NCBI RefSeq assembly: GCF_014635185.1
Contig: NZ_BMCM01000006.1
Span: forward strand, 124,001-188,000
Direction: 5' to 3'
From: Microbacterium murale
Lineage (GTDB): Bacteria; Actinomycetota; Actinomycetes; Actinomycetales; Microbacteriaceae
Length of the DNA: 64,000 nt
Both the position numbers and the translations under genes were made by a program. Below are positions 35,669 to 43,965 of this stretch, in pieces. Numbering within the stretch: position 1 is the first letter of the stretch; each line of letters starts with the position of its first letter. The notes under the pieces were generated by a model. The model ran no database searches and was not told the origin of the DNA. It worked only from the letters and a program-made list of their open reading frames with translations.

Positions 35669-35889
35669 TGTATCGGATGGGTTCCTGTGGATTCGAGCCG
35701 GAAGGTCCCCTGACCCACCCTCACCATGACGATCGACACGCGGTCATGCAGTGTGCGAGATGCACTTTCACCTGTACGGCGTGCGGGGCTGCGCGATGCG
35801 AGATCTGGGCTGCCCTCCGCCCTGCAGGAGCCGGAATTGACCCTCCGGCAGGGCTTGTGTCCGCCTCGTCGTGGCTACCGACTTCCGCT
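35669..35889. other. Non-coding stretch upstream of the MFS exporter leader
   Basis: I see no credible gene here. It should hold the exporter promoter; TACAAT (35665-35670 on the minus strand) is the best -10, with no good -35. At 35819-35854 a hairpin (GCCCTGC and GGAG pairing with CTCC and GCAGGGC) lies just past the end of the DIP1984 gene and may be its terminator, though it lacks a T-run. Confidence 0.5.
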
Positions 35890-36354
35890 CTACTCCTCCA
35901 GGTCGTGTGTCCAGTTCGCCTGCTGGATGCTGTTGTCCAGCTCGCGAAGCTCCTGTGCGACGCCGTCAGCGGCCGCCCGCAGTTCCGCGACGGGCAGCGC
36001 GGCGATCTGCCGCAGCTCCGATCGCATCTGCCGCATGCCCGAATTCGTACCGGATGCTGCGGCCGCGGCATCCGCCAGAAGAGAATGCTGCAGGCGCAGC
36101 ACATCGCGCGCGGCGAGCGCATCGGTCATGGTGCCGTCTGCGCCGAGCGCGAGGCGGGCGTTGGTCCTGTTGATCCGGCGGATGAGGTCGCGCAGCTGTC
36201 CGAGCGCCTCCTCGGCTTCGCCCAAGAGTGCTGCGGCGTCTTCCGCCGGCTCCTCGCCCTCCTGAAAGCGGGCGTTCGCGGTGATGCGGGCGCGCAGCTG
36301 TTCGATACGGCGCTGCAGGTCTGCTCTGGCGGTCAACGCCTCAGCGAGTTTCAT
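35890..36354 (-). CDS. DIP1984 family protein
   Basis: 154 residues from the ATG at 36354 (start MKLAEALTARADLQRRIEQL). It is almost all helix and forms a coiled coil rich in Arg, Glu and Leu, with the motif RINRTNARLALG in the middle. This matches the DIP1984 (septicolysin-like) family of about 150 residues found in Actinobacteria and Firmicutes. No signal peptide, membrane helix or catalytic motif is visible. Function is unknown. Confidence 0.82.
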   Translation of the reverse strand: MKLAEALTARADLQRRIEQLRARITANARFQEGEEPAEDAAALLGEAEEALGQLRDLIRRINRTNARLALGADGTMTDALAARDVLRLQHSLLADAAAAASGTNSGMRQMRSELRQIAALPVAELRAAADGVAQELRELDNSIQQANWTHDLEE

Positions 36355-36411
36355 GCCCTCATCCTTGCAGGTGCGACACGATCCGTAACAGAGCGTCACA
36401 CGCCGGAGCGG

Positions 36412-36723
36412 TCATCGACGGCGCAACAGCCCCGTGCGCTCGGGGTTCTGCGCGAACCACTCGGCGACATACCAGCACACAGGATCGACCTTGCGATCGC
36501 CGCGGCTCTGGATGTCGTCGACCGCGCCCTCGACGACTCGCGCCGCATGCCCGTTCCCGCGGAAAGTCGGGATCGTGAAGGCCCTGGTCAGGGCGATCGT
36601 GCTGCCGTCGTCGCGGTAGTCGAGAGCGCTCACGAGCACCCCGTCGCGGGTGAGGGTGTATCGCGAAGCATCCTTCTCATCGGTGAGGATGAAGCCGTCG
36701 ACGATGTGCGAACCAGTCATCAT
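36412..36723 (-). CDS. Short GNAT-type N-acetyltransferase (YjdJ-like)
   Basis: 103 residues from the first of two adjacent ATGs (36723, 36720). It has the compact GNAT fold of the 90-110 residue class: DYRDDGSTIALTRAFTIPTFRGNGHAARVVEGAVDDIQ, where FRGNGHAARVV is the acetyl-CoA loop, and a final strand VDPVCWYVAEWF. Substrate unknown. It faces away from the leader ORF and winged-helix gene. Confidence 0.82.
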   Translation of the reverse strand: MMTGSHIVDGFILTDEKDASRYTLTRDGVLVSALDYRDDGSTIALTRAFTIPTFRGNGHAARVVEGAVDDIQSRGDRKVDPVCWYVAEWFAQNPERTGLLRRR

Positions 36724-36760
36724 TCCACGGTAAGCCCACACACGGACACAAGGTTACGTT

Positions 36761-36790
36761 TTGACACGACCCGACTTTCTCAGTAATAAT
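36761..36790 (+). promoter_or_regulatory. Near-consensus housekeeping promoter before the Cys-rich leader
   Basis: TTGACA at 36761-36766, 17 bp, then TAATAAT (36784-36790). Transcription should start at about 36797, which is exactly the ATG of the short cysteine-rich frame, so the mRNA would be leaderless. It is the best -35/-10 pair I saw in the window. Confidence 0.8.
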
Positions 36791-36796
36791 CCACCC

Positions 36797-36898
36797 ATGA
36801 CCACCAACGCGCGCCCCTCGTCCGCCCAGGAGGCGAACAGGACTGCCGGGATGATGACGCCCGGCTGCGTTGGCATGTGTTGCCGAATGTGTAGCTGA
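36797..36898 (+). CDS. Leaderless short ORF with a cysteine cluster (probable leader peptide)
   Basis: 33 codons: MTTNARPSSAQEANRTAG, then a C-terminus of two Met and the cluster C-V-G-M-C-C-R-M-C-S (Cys at 24, 28, 29, 32) before TGA. It starts at the predicted transcription start of a strong promoter. Mycobacteria have leaderless poly-cysteine ORFs that attenuate downstream sulfur genes when cysteine is low. By analogy this would be a cysteine sensor for the winged-helix gene 148 nt downstream. Between them lie hairpins at 36951-36972 (CGAGCAC/GTGCTCG) and 37008-37022 (GAGCCG/CGGCTC). Confidence 0.62.
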   Translation: MTTNARPSSAQEANRTAGMMTPGCVGMCCRMCS

Positions 36899-37046
36899 CC
36901 CCAGCCGCCCCGCCACGCTCCCCGTATTCGCGATCTGCGAAGAAGGAGCCCGAGCACCCACCTGCGTGCTCGTTCCCGGCCTTCTCGGTCATTCACGCAA
37001 CACATCCGAGCCGTATCGGCTCACCCTTCGCAAGGAACCCATCATC

Positions 37047-37754
37047 ATGTCGAACATCGCAACCCTCGAGCGTTCTGCCACCCGCGCCCCTCATCTCCGT
37101 GCTGTTCCGCCGCTCATCGAGCAGGCATCTGCCGCACCCGCCGATCTTCCCGCGACCCGCTCACCGCGCGGCTTCGCCCTCTACGTCGGACTCGATGAGA
37201 TCAAGGCCGCCGAAGCAGGCGTCAGCCTGCCGCTGCTCGTCGACGCCCTCCGCCGCACACTCGCCGAACTCGCCCCCGGCGCCGAGACCCACGCCACCGT
37301 CGCCCTCGCGCCGCACGGCTCGGGCGGACGCGACCTCGACGTCGTGCGCCTCGCCCTGCAGGAACCAGGTGCGATCGCCCGCACCAAGGCCGCGGAGGAA
37401 GAGGAGAAGGACGAGGACTACGGCGTCACCGTCGACATCTCCCGCAAGCGCGTACTGATCGACGGTGACTCGGCGGCGTTCACGTACAAGGAGTTCGAAC
37501 TGCTGCAGTACCTCGTACTCCGCGAGGGACGCACGATCGAGCGCACCGAACTGGTCGGCGCGCTCTGGCAGTCGCCGGATGACGAGACCCCCGGCGAGCG
37601 CACGATCGACGTGCACGTGCGTCGCCTTCGCGCCAAGCTCGGCCGCTACGAGGACATCGTGCGCACCGTCCGCGGCGTCGGCTACCGCTTCGACCGTCAC
37701 GCCGATGTCGTCATCCGCTACGGCCACGGCACGCCTTCGCCCGACCGCTTCTGA
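37047..37754 (+). CDS. OmpR/PhoB-type winged-helix DNA-binding protein without receiver domain
   Basis: 235 residues. The C-terminal 100 are an OmpR/PhoB winged helix: FTYKEFELLQYLVLREGRTI, then the recognition helix ERTIDVHVRRLRAKLGRYE and the wing VRTVRGVGYRFD. No receiver aspartate domain is present. The N-terminal 110 residues are unlike anything I recognise, with LYVGLDEIKAAEAGVSLPLL and an ATHATVALAPHGSGG strand. AAGGA lies 10 nt before the ATG. Its position behind a cysteine-rich leader suggests that expression depends on cysteine supply. Confidence 0.83.
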   Translation: MSNIATLERSATRAPHLRAVPPLIEQASAAPADLPATRSPRGFALYVGLDEIKAAEAGVSLPLLVDALRRTLAELAPGAETHATVALAPHGSGGRDLDVVRLALQEPGAIARTKAAEEEEKDEDYGVTVDISRKRVLIDGDSAAFTYKEFELLQYLVLREGRTIERTELVGALWQSPDDETPGERTIDVHVRRLRAKLGRYEDIVRTVRGVGYRFDRHADVVIRYGHGTPSPDRF

Positions 37755-37817
37755 GGGGCCTGCGGCGATTCGCGTCGCCAACCGCGCAGTGTCAGGCGTC
37801 CGACGTAGGGTGTTCGC

Positions 37818-38789
37818 ATGACGACGACAGCGGATGCCGCACCCGCAGCACCCGCGACGACCCCGCCGCGCGCCACTGTGTACCGCCCCGCGCACCCACT
37901 GAACCTGTTCCGTACGGTCGGCGTGCTCATGCGCGGGCCCAAGGATCCGACGATGCTGGTCGACGGCATGACGCTGTGGCGCGCGAGCCGCACTCCCGAG
38001 GGAGTTGCGACCCTCGCGCTGCGGCAGAGCAGCGATGGGATCCATGCAACCGCGTGGGGTCCGGGAGCGGAATGGGCACTCGCGCAACTGCCCGCGCTCT
38101 GCGGTGCCGACGACGATGCGAGCGGGTTCGACGTGTCGAGCCTGTCCGCAGCGGGGCATCCGCACCTCGCTGACGTCGCCCGCCGCACGATCGGCTCGCG
38201 CCTGACCCGCACCGATCTCGTCTTCGATGCCCTCGCCAGCTCGGTGATCGAGCAGAAGGTCACGTCTTTCCAGGCCTTCGGCGCATGGCGCACGCTCATC
38301 ACCCGCTTCGGTGAACGCGCCCCTGGTCCGACGCCCAGGCCGATGTTCGCGCCGCCGACGATCGAGGGGTGGCGCCTGATCCCTTCGTGGGCCTGGCACC
38401 GCGCCGGCGTCGAACCCCCGCAGTCCAGGGCGATCGTGCGCGCCGCCGAACGCGGCCAGCGGATCAGCGACGTCGTGCTCGCGGCGCGCACCGGCGAAGA
38501 GCGCGACCGCATCCTCACCAGCCTTCCCGGCATCGGCGCATGGACGTCATCCGAGACGCGCAGCCGCGCCCTGGGTGATCCGGATGCCGTGAGCGTCGGC
38601 GACTACCATCTCGCGCACCAGGTCGGCTACGCGCTGACCGGTGCACGCGTCGACGACGACGGGATGCTGGAACTCCTCGAGCCTTGGACGGGCCACCGTC
38701 ACCGCGTCATCCGCCTCATCCTCGCGAGCGGTCTGATCGAAGCGCGGCGCGGCCCGCGCCTCGCGCCGGAAGACCACCGACGACGCTGA
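37818..38789 (+). CDS. DNA-3-methyladenine glycosylase 2 family (AlkA-like) protein
   Basis: 323 residues. The helix-hairpin-helix is LTSLPGIGAWTSSETRSRAL, followed by the catalytic Asp in AVSVGDYHLAHQ, and VIEQKVTSFQAFGAW is the conserved helical block. It removes alkylated purines from DNA. An Ala/Pro-rich start of about 20 residues is disordered. TAGGGT lies 6 nt before the ATG. The alkylguanine methyltransferase for the same kind of damage is at 43.0 kb. Confidence 0.88.
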   Translation: MTTTADAAPAAPATTPPRATVYRPAHPLNLFRTVGVLMRGPKDPTMLVDGMTLWRASRTPEGVATLALRQSSDGIHATAWGPGAEWALAQLPALCGADDDASGFDVSSLSAAGHPHLADVARRTIGSRLTRTDLVFDALASSVIEQKVTSFQAFGAWRTLITRFGERAPGPTPRPMFAPPTIEGWRLIPSWAWHRAGVEPPQSRAIVRAAERGQRISDVVLAARTGEERDRILTSLPGIGAWTSSETRSRALGDPDAVSVGDYHLAHQVGYALTGARVDDDGMLELLEPWTGHRHRVIRLILASGLIEARRGPRLAPEDHRRR

Positions 38790-38819
38790 CGGGCGGTGCC
38801 GGCCATCTATGCTGGGGCC

Positions 38820-39029
38820 ATGGCGGCATCGAAGAAGCAGCGCTGGAGTTGGCTCGGCGGCACGATCGTCCTCGTCGTGCTGGGAGTGGTGATCGGACTC
38901 ATCCTGCAGAACGTCTGGCTCGGGCTGCTGCTCGCCGCCGTCGTCTCACTCGTGTGGCTCATCGCGGTCGAATCGCGCAAGGGCGGTAACACCGGGGTGA
39001 ACGACGAGTCCAACGGAATCGAGATCTAG
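38820..39029 (+). CDS. Small membrane protein of unknown function
   Basis: 69 residues from the ATG at 38820 (TATGCT 6 nt upstream). A basic start (KKQRWSW) precedes two hydrophobic helices (GTIVLVVLGVVIGLIL and GLLLAAVVSLVWLIAV), then a short polar tail. The stop overlaps the end of the siderophore ATPase gene on the other strand by four bases. I cannot assign a function. Confidence 0.72.
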   Translation: MAASKKQRWSWLGGTIVLVVLGVVIGLILQNVWLGLLLAAVVSLVWLIAVESRKGGNTGVNDESNGIEI

Positions 39030-39784
39030 GAGTAGTAGAGCGCGATGCGCTGACCATCGATCTCTCGCACGTCCACGGTGGTTCCGTAGACCTCCTCCAG
39101 CACCTCGGGCCGCATGATCGCGTCCGCCGGGGCATCCGCCACGATGCGCCCGTCTCGCATCGCGACGATGCGGTCGGCGTAGGTCGCCGCGAAGTTGATG
39201 TCGTGCAGCACGACGATCACTCGCTTCCCCAGCTCATCGGCCATCCGCCTGACGAGCTTCATGATCTCGGTCATATGCTTGAGGTCGAGGTTGTTGAGCG
39301 GCTCATCGAGGAGCACGTATTTGGTGTCCTGCGCGAGCACCATGGCGATGAAGGCACGCTGGCGCTGCCCGCCGGAGAGCTCATCGACGAACCGGTCGCG
39401 GAAATCGTTCAGGGCGAGATAGTCGATCGCTCGATCGATGTGTGTGCGGTCATCGACCGTGAGTCGGCCGCGTGAATGCGGAAACCGTCCGAACTCGACC
39501 AGGTCGTGCACGGTGAGCCGCGCGGCGATGTGGTTGTCCTGACGCAGCACCGCGAGAATCTTCGCCAGCTCGTGCGACGGCGCGACGGATACATCCATGC
39601 CGTCAACGGAGACGGTGCCGGCATCCGGCTTAATGAGACGTCCGATCAGACCGAACATGGTCGATTTGCCGGCGCCGTTCGGGCCGATCAGCGCGGTCAC
39701 CCCCTCGTCTCCGAGCGTGATGGTGACGTCGTCGAGGACCGTCTGGGAGTGATAGCGCTTGGTGGCGCCTTCGAGCGCGATCAT
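39026..39784 (-). CDS. Iron-siderophore ABC transporter ATP-binding protein
   Basis: 252 residues, FecE/FepC class. Walker A GPNGAGKSTMFG, signature LSGGQRQRAFIAMVL, Walker B YVLLDEPLNNLD, and the His of HDINFAATYAD. The start overlaps the permease stop by four bases. It powers uptake of ferric siderophore across the membrane with the two permeases upstream. Confidence 0.93.
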   Translation of the reverse strand: MIALEGATKRYHSQTVLDDVTITLGDEGVTALIGPNGAGKSTMFGLIGRLIKPDAGTVSVDGMDVSVAPSHELAKILAVLRQDNHIAARLTVHDLVEFGRFPHSRGRLTVDDRTHIDRAIDYLALNDFRDRFVDELSGGQRQRAFIAMVLAQDTKYVLLDEPLNNLDLKHMTEIMKLVRRMADELGKRVIVVLHDINFAATYADRIVAMRDGRIVADAPADAIMRPEVLEEVYGTTVDVREIDGQRIALYYS

Positions 39785-40803
39785 CGCGCCCCCTTTCGAA
39801 GGACGAGATAGAGAAAGAACAGGCCGCCGGCGAACTCGATGACCATCGACAGACTGCCGCCGAAGCCGCAGATCTGCTCGAGCACGATCTGCGCCAGCAG
39901 CAGGCAGCCGACGCCGATCAGCGCCGCCGCTGGCAACGTCCAGGAATGCCGGAAGGTGCCCGCGTAGGAGTAGGCGAGGTTCGCGACGATCAGGCCGAAG
40001 AACAGGATCGGGCCGGCAAGTGCGGTGGATGCCGCGATCATGATCGACACGATCGCGAACAGTGCCATGACCGCCCGCTTGTGGTTCACTCCCAGCCCGA
40101 CCGCGACCGGCTCGCCCAGCGTCAGCACGTCCAGCGTGTGCATCAGCGGGATGACGGCGATGACGCCGAGGCCGACGAGCACGGCGGTGAACGTGAGCAG
40201 CATCGGGTCGGGCCTGGTCAGCGAGGCGAACATGGCATCCGAGAGGATCTGGAAGTCCAACGGGTCCAGCATCCGCTGCATCAGTTCCGTGAACCCGCGG
40301 AAGAACGTGCCCAGCACGATGCCGACCAGCAGCATGAGGTGCAGCGAGCGTCGCTTGCCTCCGAACAGCCAGGTGAAAAGAAAGACGCTGAAAGCGACCA
40401 TGACGACGACCTGCACGATCCACAGGACGAATTCATCGGCGCCGAGGAAGGACGCGGATCCGAAGAAGAACACGATGATCGTGGAGATCAGCATGTAGAA
40501 CGCATCGAATCCCATGATCGACGGGGTGAGGATGCGGTTCTGGGTGATGGTGTGGAACACCACGGTCGAGACGCCGACCGCGGTGGCGACCACGAGCATC
40601 GCGATGACCGTGAGACTGCGTACCTTGAGCGCGAACAGCAGCGAACCGGGGATGTCGGTGAAGAGATACACGGCCACCAGCGCGAACACGATGACGATGA
40701 GGACAGCGATCCGCACCTGCGGCTTCGCCCAGGCCGACCGGATGCGTGCCCGCACGCCGACGCGCGAAGGCGAAGAGGTGGATGTGAGGGAATCAGTGAG
40801 CAC
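39781..40803 (-). CDS. Iron-siderophore ABC transporter permease (FecCD family)
   Basis: 340 residues, about ten membrane helices. FecCD-type blocks: LTPSIMGFDAFYMLI, GEPVAVGLGVNHKRAVM and the ending FGGSLSMVIEFAGGLFFLYLVL. It lies downstream of and overlaps the other permease gene by 11 bases, and forms a heterodimeric channel with it. Confidence 0.93.
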   Translation of the reverse strand: MLTDSLTSTSSPSRVGVRARIRSAWAKPQVRIAVLIVIVFALVAVYLFTDIPGSLLFALKVRSLTVIAMLVVATAVGVSTVVFHTITQNRILTPSIMGFDAFYMLISTIIVFFFGSASFLGADEFVLWIVQVVVMVAFSVFLFTWLFGGKRRSLHLMLLVGIVLGTFFRGFTELMQRMLDPLDFQILSDAMFASLTRPDPMLLTFTAVLVGLGVIAVIPLMHTLDVLTLGEPVAVGLGVNHKRAVMALFAIVSIMIAASTALAGPILFFGLIVANLAYSYAGTFRHSWTLPAAALIGVGCLLLAQIVLEQICGFGGSLSMVIEFAGGLFFLYLVLRKGAR

Positions 40804-41812
40804 GGCTTCCCCTCCGCAGCAGCAGCCAGAGGAAGAGCCCAGCGCCGATGACGCCGACGATGACCGACAGCGGCATCTCGTAGGGGAATCGGACCACTCT
40901 GGCGATGAGATCGCAGGCGAGCACGAAGACGGCGCCGAGCCCGGCGACCCACGGGATGGCGCGGCGCACGTTGTCGCCGATGATGAGGCTGACGACGTTC
41001 GGGACGACCAGTCCGAGGAAGGGGATGACGCCGGCGGTCACGAGCACCGCGGCGGTGATGATGGCGATGATGACCATGCCCACGGCGACCACCTTGCGGT
41101 AGTCGAGTCCCAGGTTCGTGGCGAACTCCTCGCCGAGGCCGATGACGCTGAAACGGTCGGCCGCGAGCCAGGCGACGATGACCATGGCGCCGGCGATCCA
41201 CAAGAACTCGTATCGTCCCTGCATGATCGACGCGAAGCTGCCCTGTGCCCAGGTGCTGAGCGACTGCATCAGATCGAGTCGGTAGGCGAAGAAGGCGGTG
41301 ACGGCCGCGACGACGCCGCCGAGCATGATGCCCACCAGCGGCACCAGCACGAGCTGACGCACCGGCACGGCCTTCACGACCTGCAGGAACACCCAGGTGC
41401 CGAGCAGTCCGAAGGCGGCAGCGACGCCCATCTTGCCGAGCAGTGCCATTCCGGGCACGAAGATCATCACGAGAAGCATGCCGAAGGTGGCGAACTCGGT
41501 GACTCCCGTCGTTCCGGGCTCGACGAACTTGTTGCGCACTAGCATCTGCATGATGAGCCCGGCGATGCCGAGCGATGCCCCCACGAGCAGCACCGCGACA
41601 GTGCGAGGGACACGGCTGGCGAACAGCAGGAAGGCCGAGGTGCTGTCCGCGCCGCCCTCGAGCAGGGAGATCGGGGAGACATCGGAGACGCCGACGAAGA
41701 GGCTGATGATCGCGAGGATGACGAGGCAGACGCCGATGAGCACCCCCACCCATGTCCGACGAGGTCGAACCGGAGCGGGGGTGCTCTGCGCCGCAGATGC
41801 GGTGAGGGTCAC
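40793..41812 (-). CDS. Iron-siderophore ABC transporter permease (FecCD family)
   Basis: 339 residues with about nine membrane helices. Conserved features: RVPRTVAVLLVGASLGIAG, FVEPGTTGVTEFATFG, and the end MPLSVIVGVIGAGLFLWLLL. It is the first permease after the binding protein and pairs with the next one. Its stop lies inside the next gene. Confidence 0.93.
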   Translation of the reverse strand: MTLTASAAQSTPAPVRPRRTWVGVLIGVCLVILAIISLFVGVSDVSPISLLEGGADSTSAFLLFASRVPRTVAVLLVGASLGIAGLIMQMLVRNKFVEPGTTGVTEFATFGMLLVMIFVPGMALLGKMGVAAAFGLLGTWVFLQVVKAVPVRQLVLVPLVGIMLGGVVAAVTAFFAYRLDLMQSLSTWAQGSFASIMQGRYEFLWIAGAMVIVAWLAADRFSVIGLGEEFATNLGLDYRKVVAVGMVIIAIITAAVLVTAGVIPFLGLVVPNVVSLIIGDNVRRAIPWVAGLGAVFVLACDLIARVVRFPYEMPLSVIVGVIGAGLFLWLLLRRGSRAH

Positions 41813-41840
41813 AACAGGAGGAGCGAGTGCCGAACGGCGG

Positions 41841-42860
41841 TCACTCTGCGATCTGCAGGACGTCGTCGATCATGAGCTGCGTCGTCTCGATCCCGCCGTA
41901 GACGATGTACCACGCGGTCGGGTTGAGGTAGATGATGTGGTCGTCCTTGAAGGCGCTGGTCTGCTTGACGATCTCGTTGTCGAGCACCTGCGCGGCTGCG
42001 GTGCCCTCTTCTGCCTCGCCTGTCGCGGCATCACGGTCGACGACCCACAGCGTCGACGGGTCGTTCTCGAGGAGGAACTCGAACGAGATCGGGTCGCCGT
42101 GCGTCGCCGCGTGGACATCTTCGATCGTGGGCTCGACCCCGAACACGTCGTAGATCAGGCCGCCGCGAACCTCCGCGCTGCCCGCCCCGTCAGGAGCGGG
42201 AGACATCGCCTTGAGCTCTCCCCCGGAGACCATCATCGCCAGGCCATCGCCGGCGTCCGTGGCTGCGCCCTTGGCCTCGTCGATTCCGTCGTTGAGGTCG
42301 CTGAGCGCCTGCTCGGCCTCTTCTTCCGCACCGAGCAGTTCGCCGAAGAACGTCGTGTTGCGCTCGAGCGTGTCGAGGTACGTGCCGGTGATCCCCAGGT
42401 CGATGGTCGGCGCGATCTCGCTCAGCTCTTCGTACAGCCCAGAGGAGCGGCCGCCGATGATGATGAGATCGGGCTGCTGCGCCTCGATCTCGATCAGGTC
42501 GGCCTCGAAGAGCGTGCCGGCGTTGAAGGCGTCATCCGCGAGGTTGTCCTGCAGGTACTCCGGCACCGACTCGAGCGGTGCGCCGGCGACCTCGCCACCC
42601 AGCGCACCGATCGTGTCGACGCTGGACATCTCGAAGGCCACGATCTTCTCGGGGTTGCGCGGAACCTCGACGGTCGTCTCCTCGTACTCCGGGTCTTCGT
42701 CTTCACCGGCGACGTTGCGATCCCAGGTGAAGGTCAGCGCTTCCTCCTCGGCCGATGCGGTGTCGGATTCAGCCTCTGCTGTCGTCGACGCGCAACCGGC
42801 GAGCGCGAGTGCAGAGACGAGAAGGAAGGATGCTGCGGCGAACGGACGTCGCGAAGACAT
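41841..42860 (-). CDS. Siderophore-binding lipoprotein
   Basis: 339 residues. Signal peptide with lipobox LAGC (cysteine near 23), an acidic linker, then a FecB/FhuD-type helical-backbone binding fold: EVPRNPEKIVAFEMSSVDTIG, LIEIEAQQPDLIIIGGRSS. It captures ferric siderophore outside the cell and delivers it to the permeases. Start ATG at 42860. A perfect iron-box palindrome lies about 33 nt upstream, so the operon should be repressed by a DtxR/IdeR-type protein with iron. Confidence 0.93.
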   Translation of the reverse strand: MSSRRPFAAASFLLVSALALAGCASTTAEAESDTASAEEEALTFTWDRNVAGEDEDPEYEETTVEVPRNPEKIVAFEMSSVDTIGALGGEVAGAPLESVPEYLQDNLADDAFNAGTLFEADLIEIEAQQPDLIIIGGRSSGLYEELSEIAPTIDLGITGTYLDTLERNTTFFGELLGAEEEAEQALSDLNDGIDEAKGAATDAGDGLAMMVSGGELKAMSPAPDGAGSAEVRGGLIYDVFGVEPTIEDVHAATHGDPISFEFLLENDPSTLWVVDRDAATGEAEEGTAAAQVLDNEIVKQTSAFKDDHIIYLNPTAWYIVYGGIETTQLMIDDVLQIAE

Positions 42861-42892
42861 AGAAGACTCCTGGATCGAGGAAATGGGATCTA

Positions 42893-42917
42893 AGCAAGGT
42901 AAGCCTTACCTTGCTTG
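42893..42917. promoter_or_regulatory. DtxR/IdeR-type iron box
   Basis: Perfect palindrome AAGCAAGGTAAG-C-CTTACCTTGCTT, with 12-bp arms and a single centre base. It follows the pattern of the TTAGGTTAGSCTAACCTAA iron-box consensus and lies upstream of the siderophore operon. The methyltransferase gene on the other side starts 100 bp away and may be unaffected. Confidence 0.9.
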
Positions 42918-43016
42918 TTCAAAGGCAGGCTAGCCCAGATCTGCTCCCGAACCGAAATCCGGCCTCTCGGTGGGAGCGAGAGTCCGACGTCGGCAGCGGC
43001 GGGTAGGGTCGTGGAC

Positions 43017-43508
43017 ATGTCGTCGGCCGGCACACTCTCCTCGCCCGTAGGCCACCTCACCGTGATGAGCAGCGGTGAAGCGATCACGCGCGTCGCCTGG
43101 CGATCTGGCTCGTCTGACAACGACTCGCCGCACGACCCGCTTCTGATCGAAGCGCTGCGACAACTACGCGCCTACTTCGATGGGCGGCTGACCCGTTTCG
43201 ACCTGCCCTTCGACCTCGGTTCGCAGACCGACGTCACCCGCGCGGTCCTGACGACCCTCGCAGAGACGGTCGACCACGGACAGTCGGTCACGTACGGCGA
43301 ACTCGCGGCGAGGAGCGGCACGAGCATCCCCGCCCGCGGTGTCGGTGCCGTCATGGGAGCGAACCCGATCCCGATCATCGTCCCCTGCCACCGGGTGGTC
43401 GCCAGCGACGGCCTCGGCGGTTACTCCGGCGGCGACAGCGGGCAGGGGCTCTTGACGAAGCGCTGGCTGCTGGAGTTCGAGGGCGCGCTTCCGACGGCGC
43501 TGTTCTGA
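43017..43508 (+). CDS. ogt: Methylated-DNA--protein-cysteine methyltransferase
   Basis: 163 residues from the ATG at 43017 (TAGGGT 7 nt upstream). The active site is PCHRVV, preceded by the HTH-like block RGVGAVMGANPIPIIV and followed by GGYSGGDSGQGLLTKRWLLEFE. It removes alkyl groups from O6-guanine to its own cysteine and is used once. The length is that of Ogt. Its neighbour on the right is a VOC protein. Confidence 0.94.
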   Translation: MSSAGTLSSPVGHLTVMSSGEAITRVAWRSGSSDNDSPHDPLLIEALRQLRAYFDGRLTRFDLPFDLGSQTDVTRAVLTTLAETVDHGQSVTYGELAARSGTSIPARGVGAVMGANPIPIIVPCHRVVASDGLGGYSGGDSGQGLLTKRWLLEFEGALPTALF

Positions 43509-43551
43509 GCGCACTCTCGACGAGCGCGCAGACATCGGCAAGACTGACGAG

Positions 43552-43962
43552 ATGCCTCTTTTCGATCATCTCGGGATCACCGTCGACGACTTGCCGCACG
43601 CGATCAACCAGTTCCACCCGGTGATGGCCGCCCTTGGATTCGCCAGAGTCGACGCGCACGGTTCGGTCTCGTGGCAGTTGGATGATGAGCCGGAGTTGAT
43701 CCTCTTCCCTGCGCGCGAAGGTGAGTCCGGACCGCACCGGCACGGCCACGTCGGATGGCAGCACCTCGCGTTTGCCGTCGAGTCGCGAGCAGCGGTCGAT
43801 CGCCTCCATGCGATCGCGATGGATTCGGGCTGGACCGCCGTTCGCGACCCCAAGCTGTATCCGCGATTCAGCGAGCGGTACTACGCCTCATTCGTCGAGG
43901 ACGATAGCGGCATCCGGATCGAGTTCATGCACAACCCACCGCGCGAGGCAGTTGCGGGCTGA
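43552..43962 (+). CDS. VOC-family (glyoxalase-like) protein
   Basis: 136 residues, two beta-alpha-beta-beta-beta units. Motifs FDHLGITVDDL at the start (metal His), HVGWQHLAFAVE in the middle (second His), and the final strand SGIRIEFMHNPP with a Glu. The metal ligands of the vicinal-oxygen-chelate fold are thus in place. Lactoylglutathione lyase, dioxygenase and antibiotic-binding proteins share the fold, so the substrate is open. Confidence 0.82.
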   Translation: MPLFDHLGITVDDLPHAINQFHPVMAALGFARVDAHGSVSWQLDDEPELILFPAREGESGPHRHGHVGWQHLAFAVESRAAVDRLHAIAMDSGWTAVRDPKLYPRFSERYYASFVEDDSGIRIEFMHNPPREAVAG

Positions 43963-43965
43963 CGC

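Noticed and set aside
40025..41542. Long plus-strand frames opposite the siderophore permeases
   Set aside because: Composition of Asp/His/Glu runs mirrors membrane codons on the other strand; no start signal or domain.
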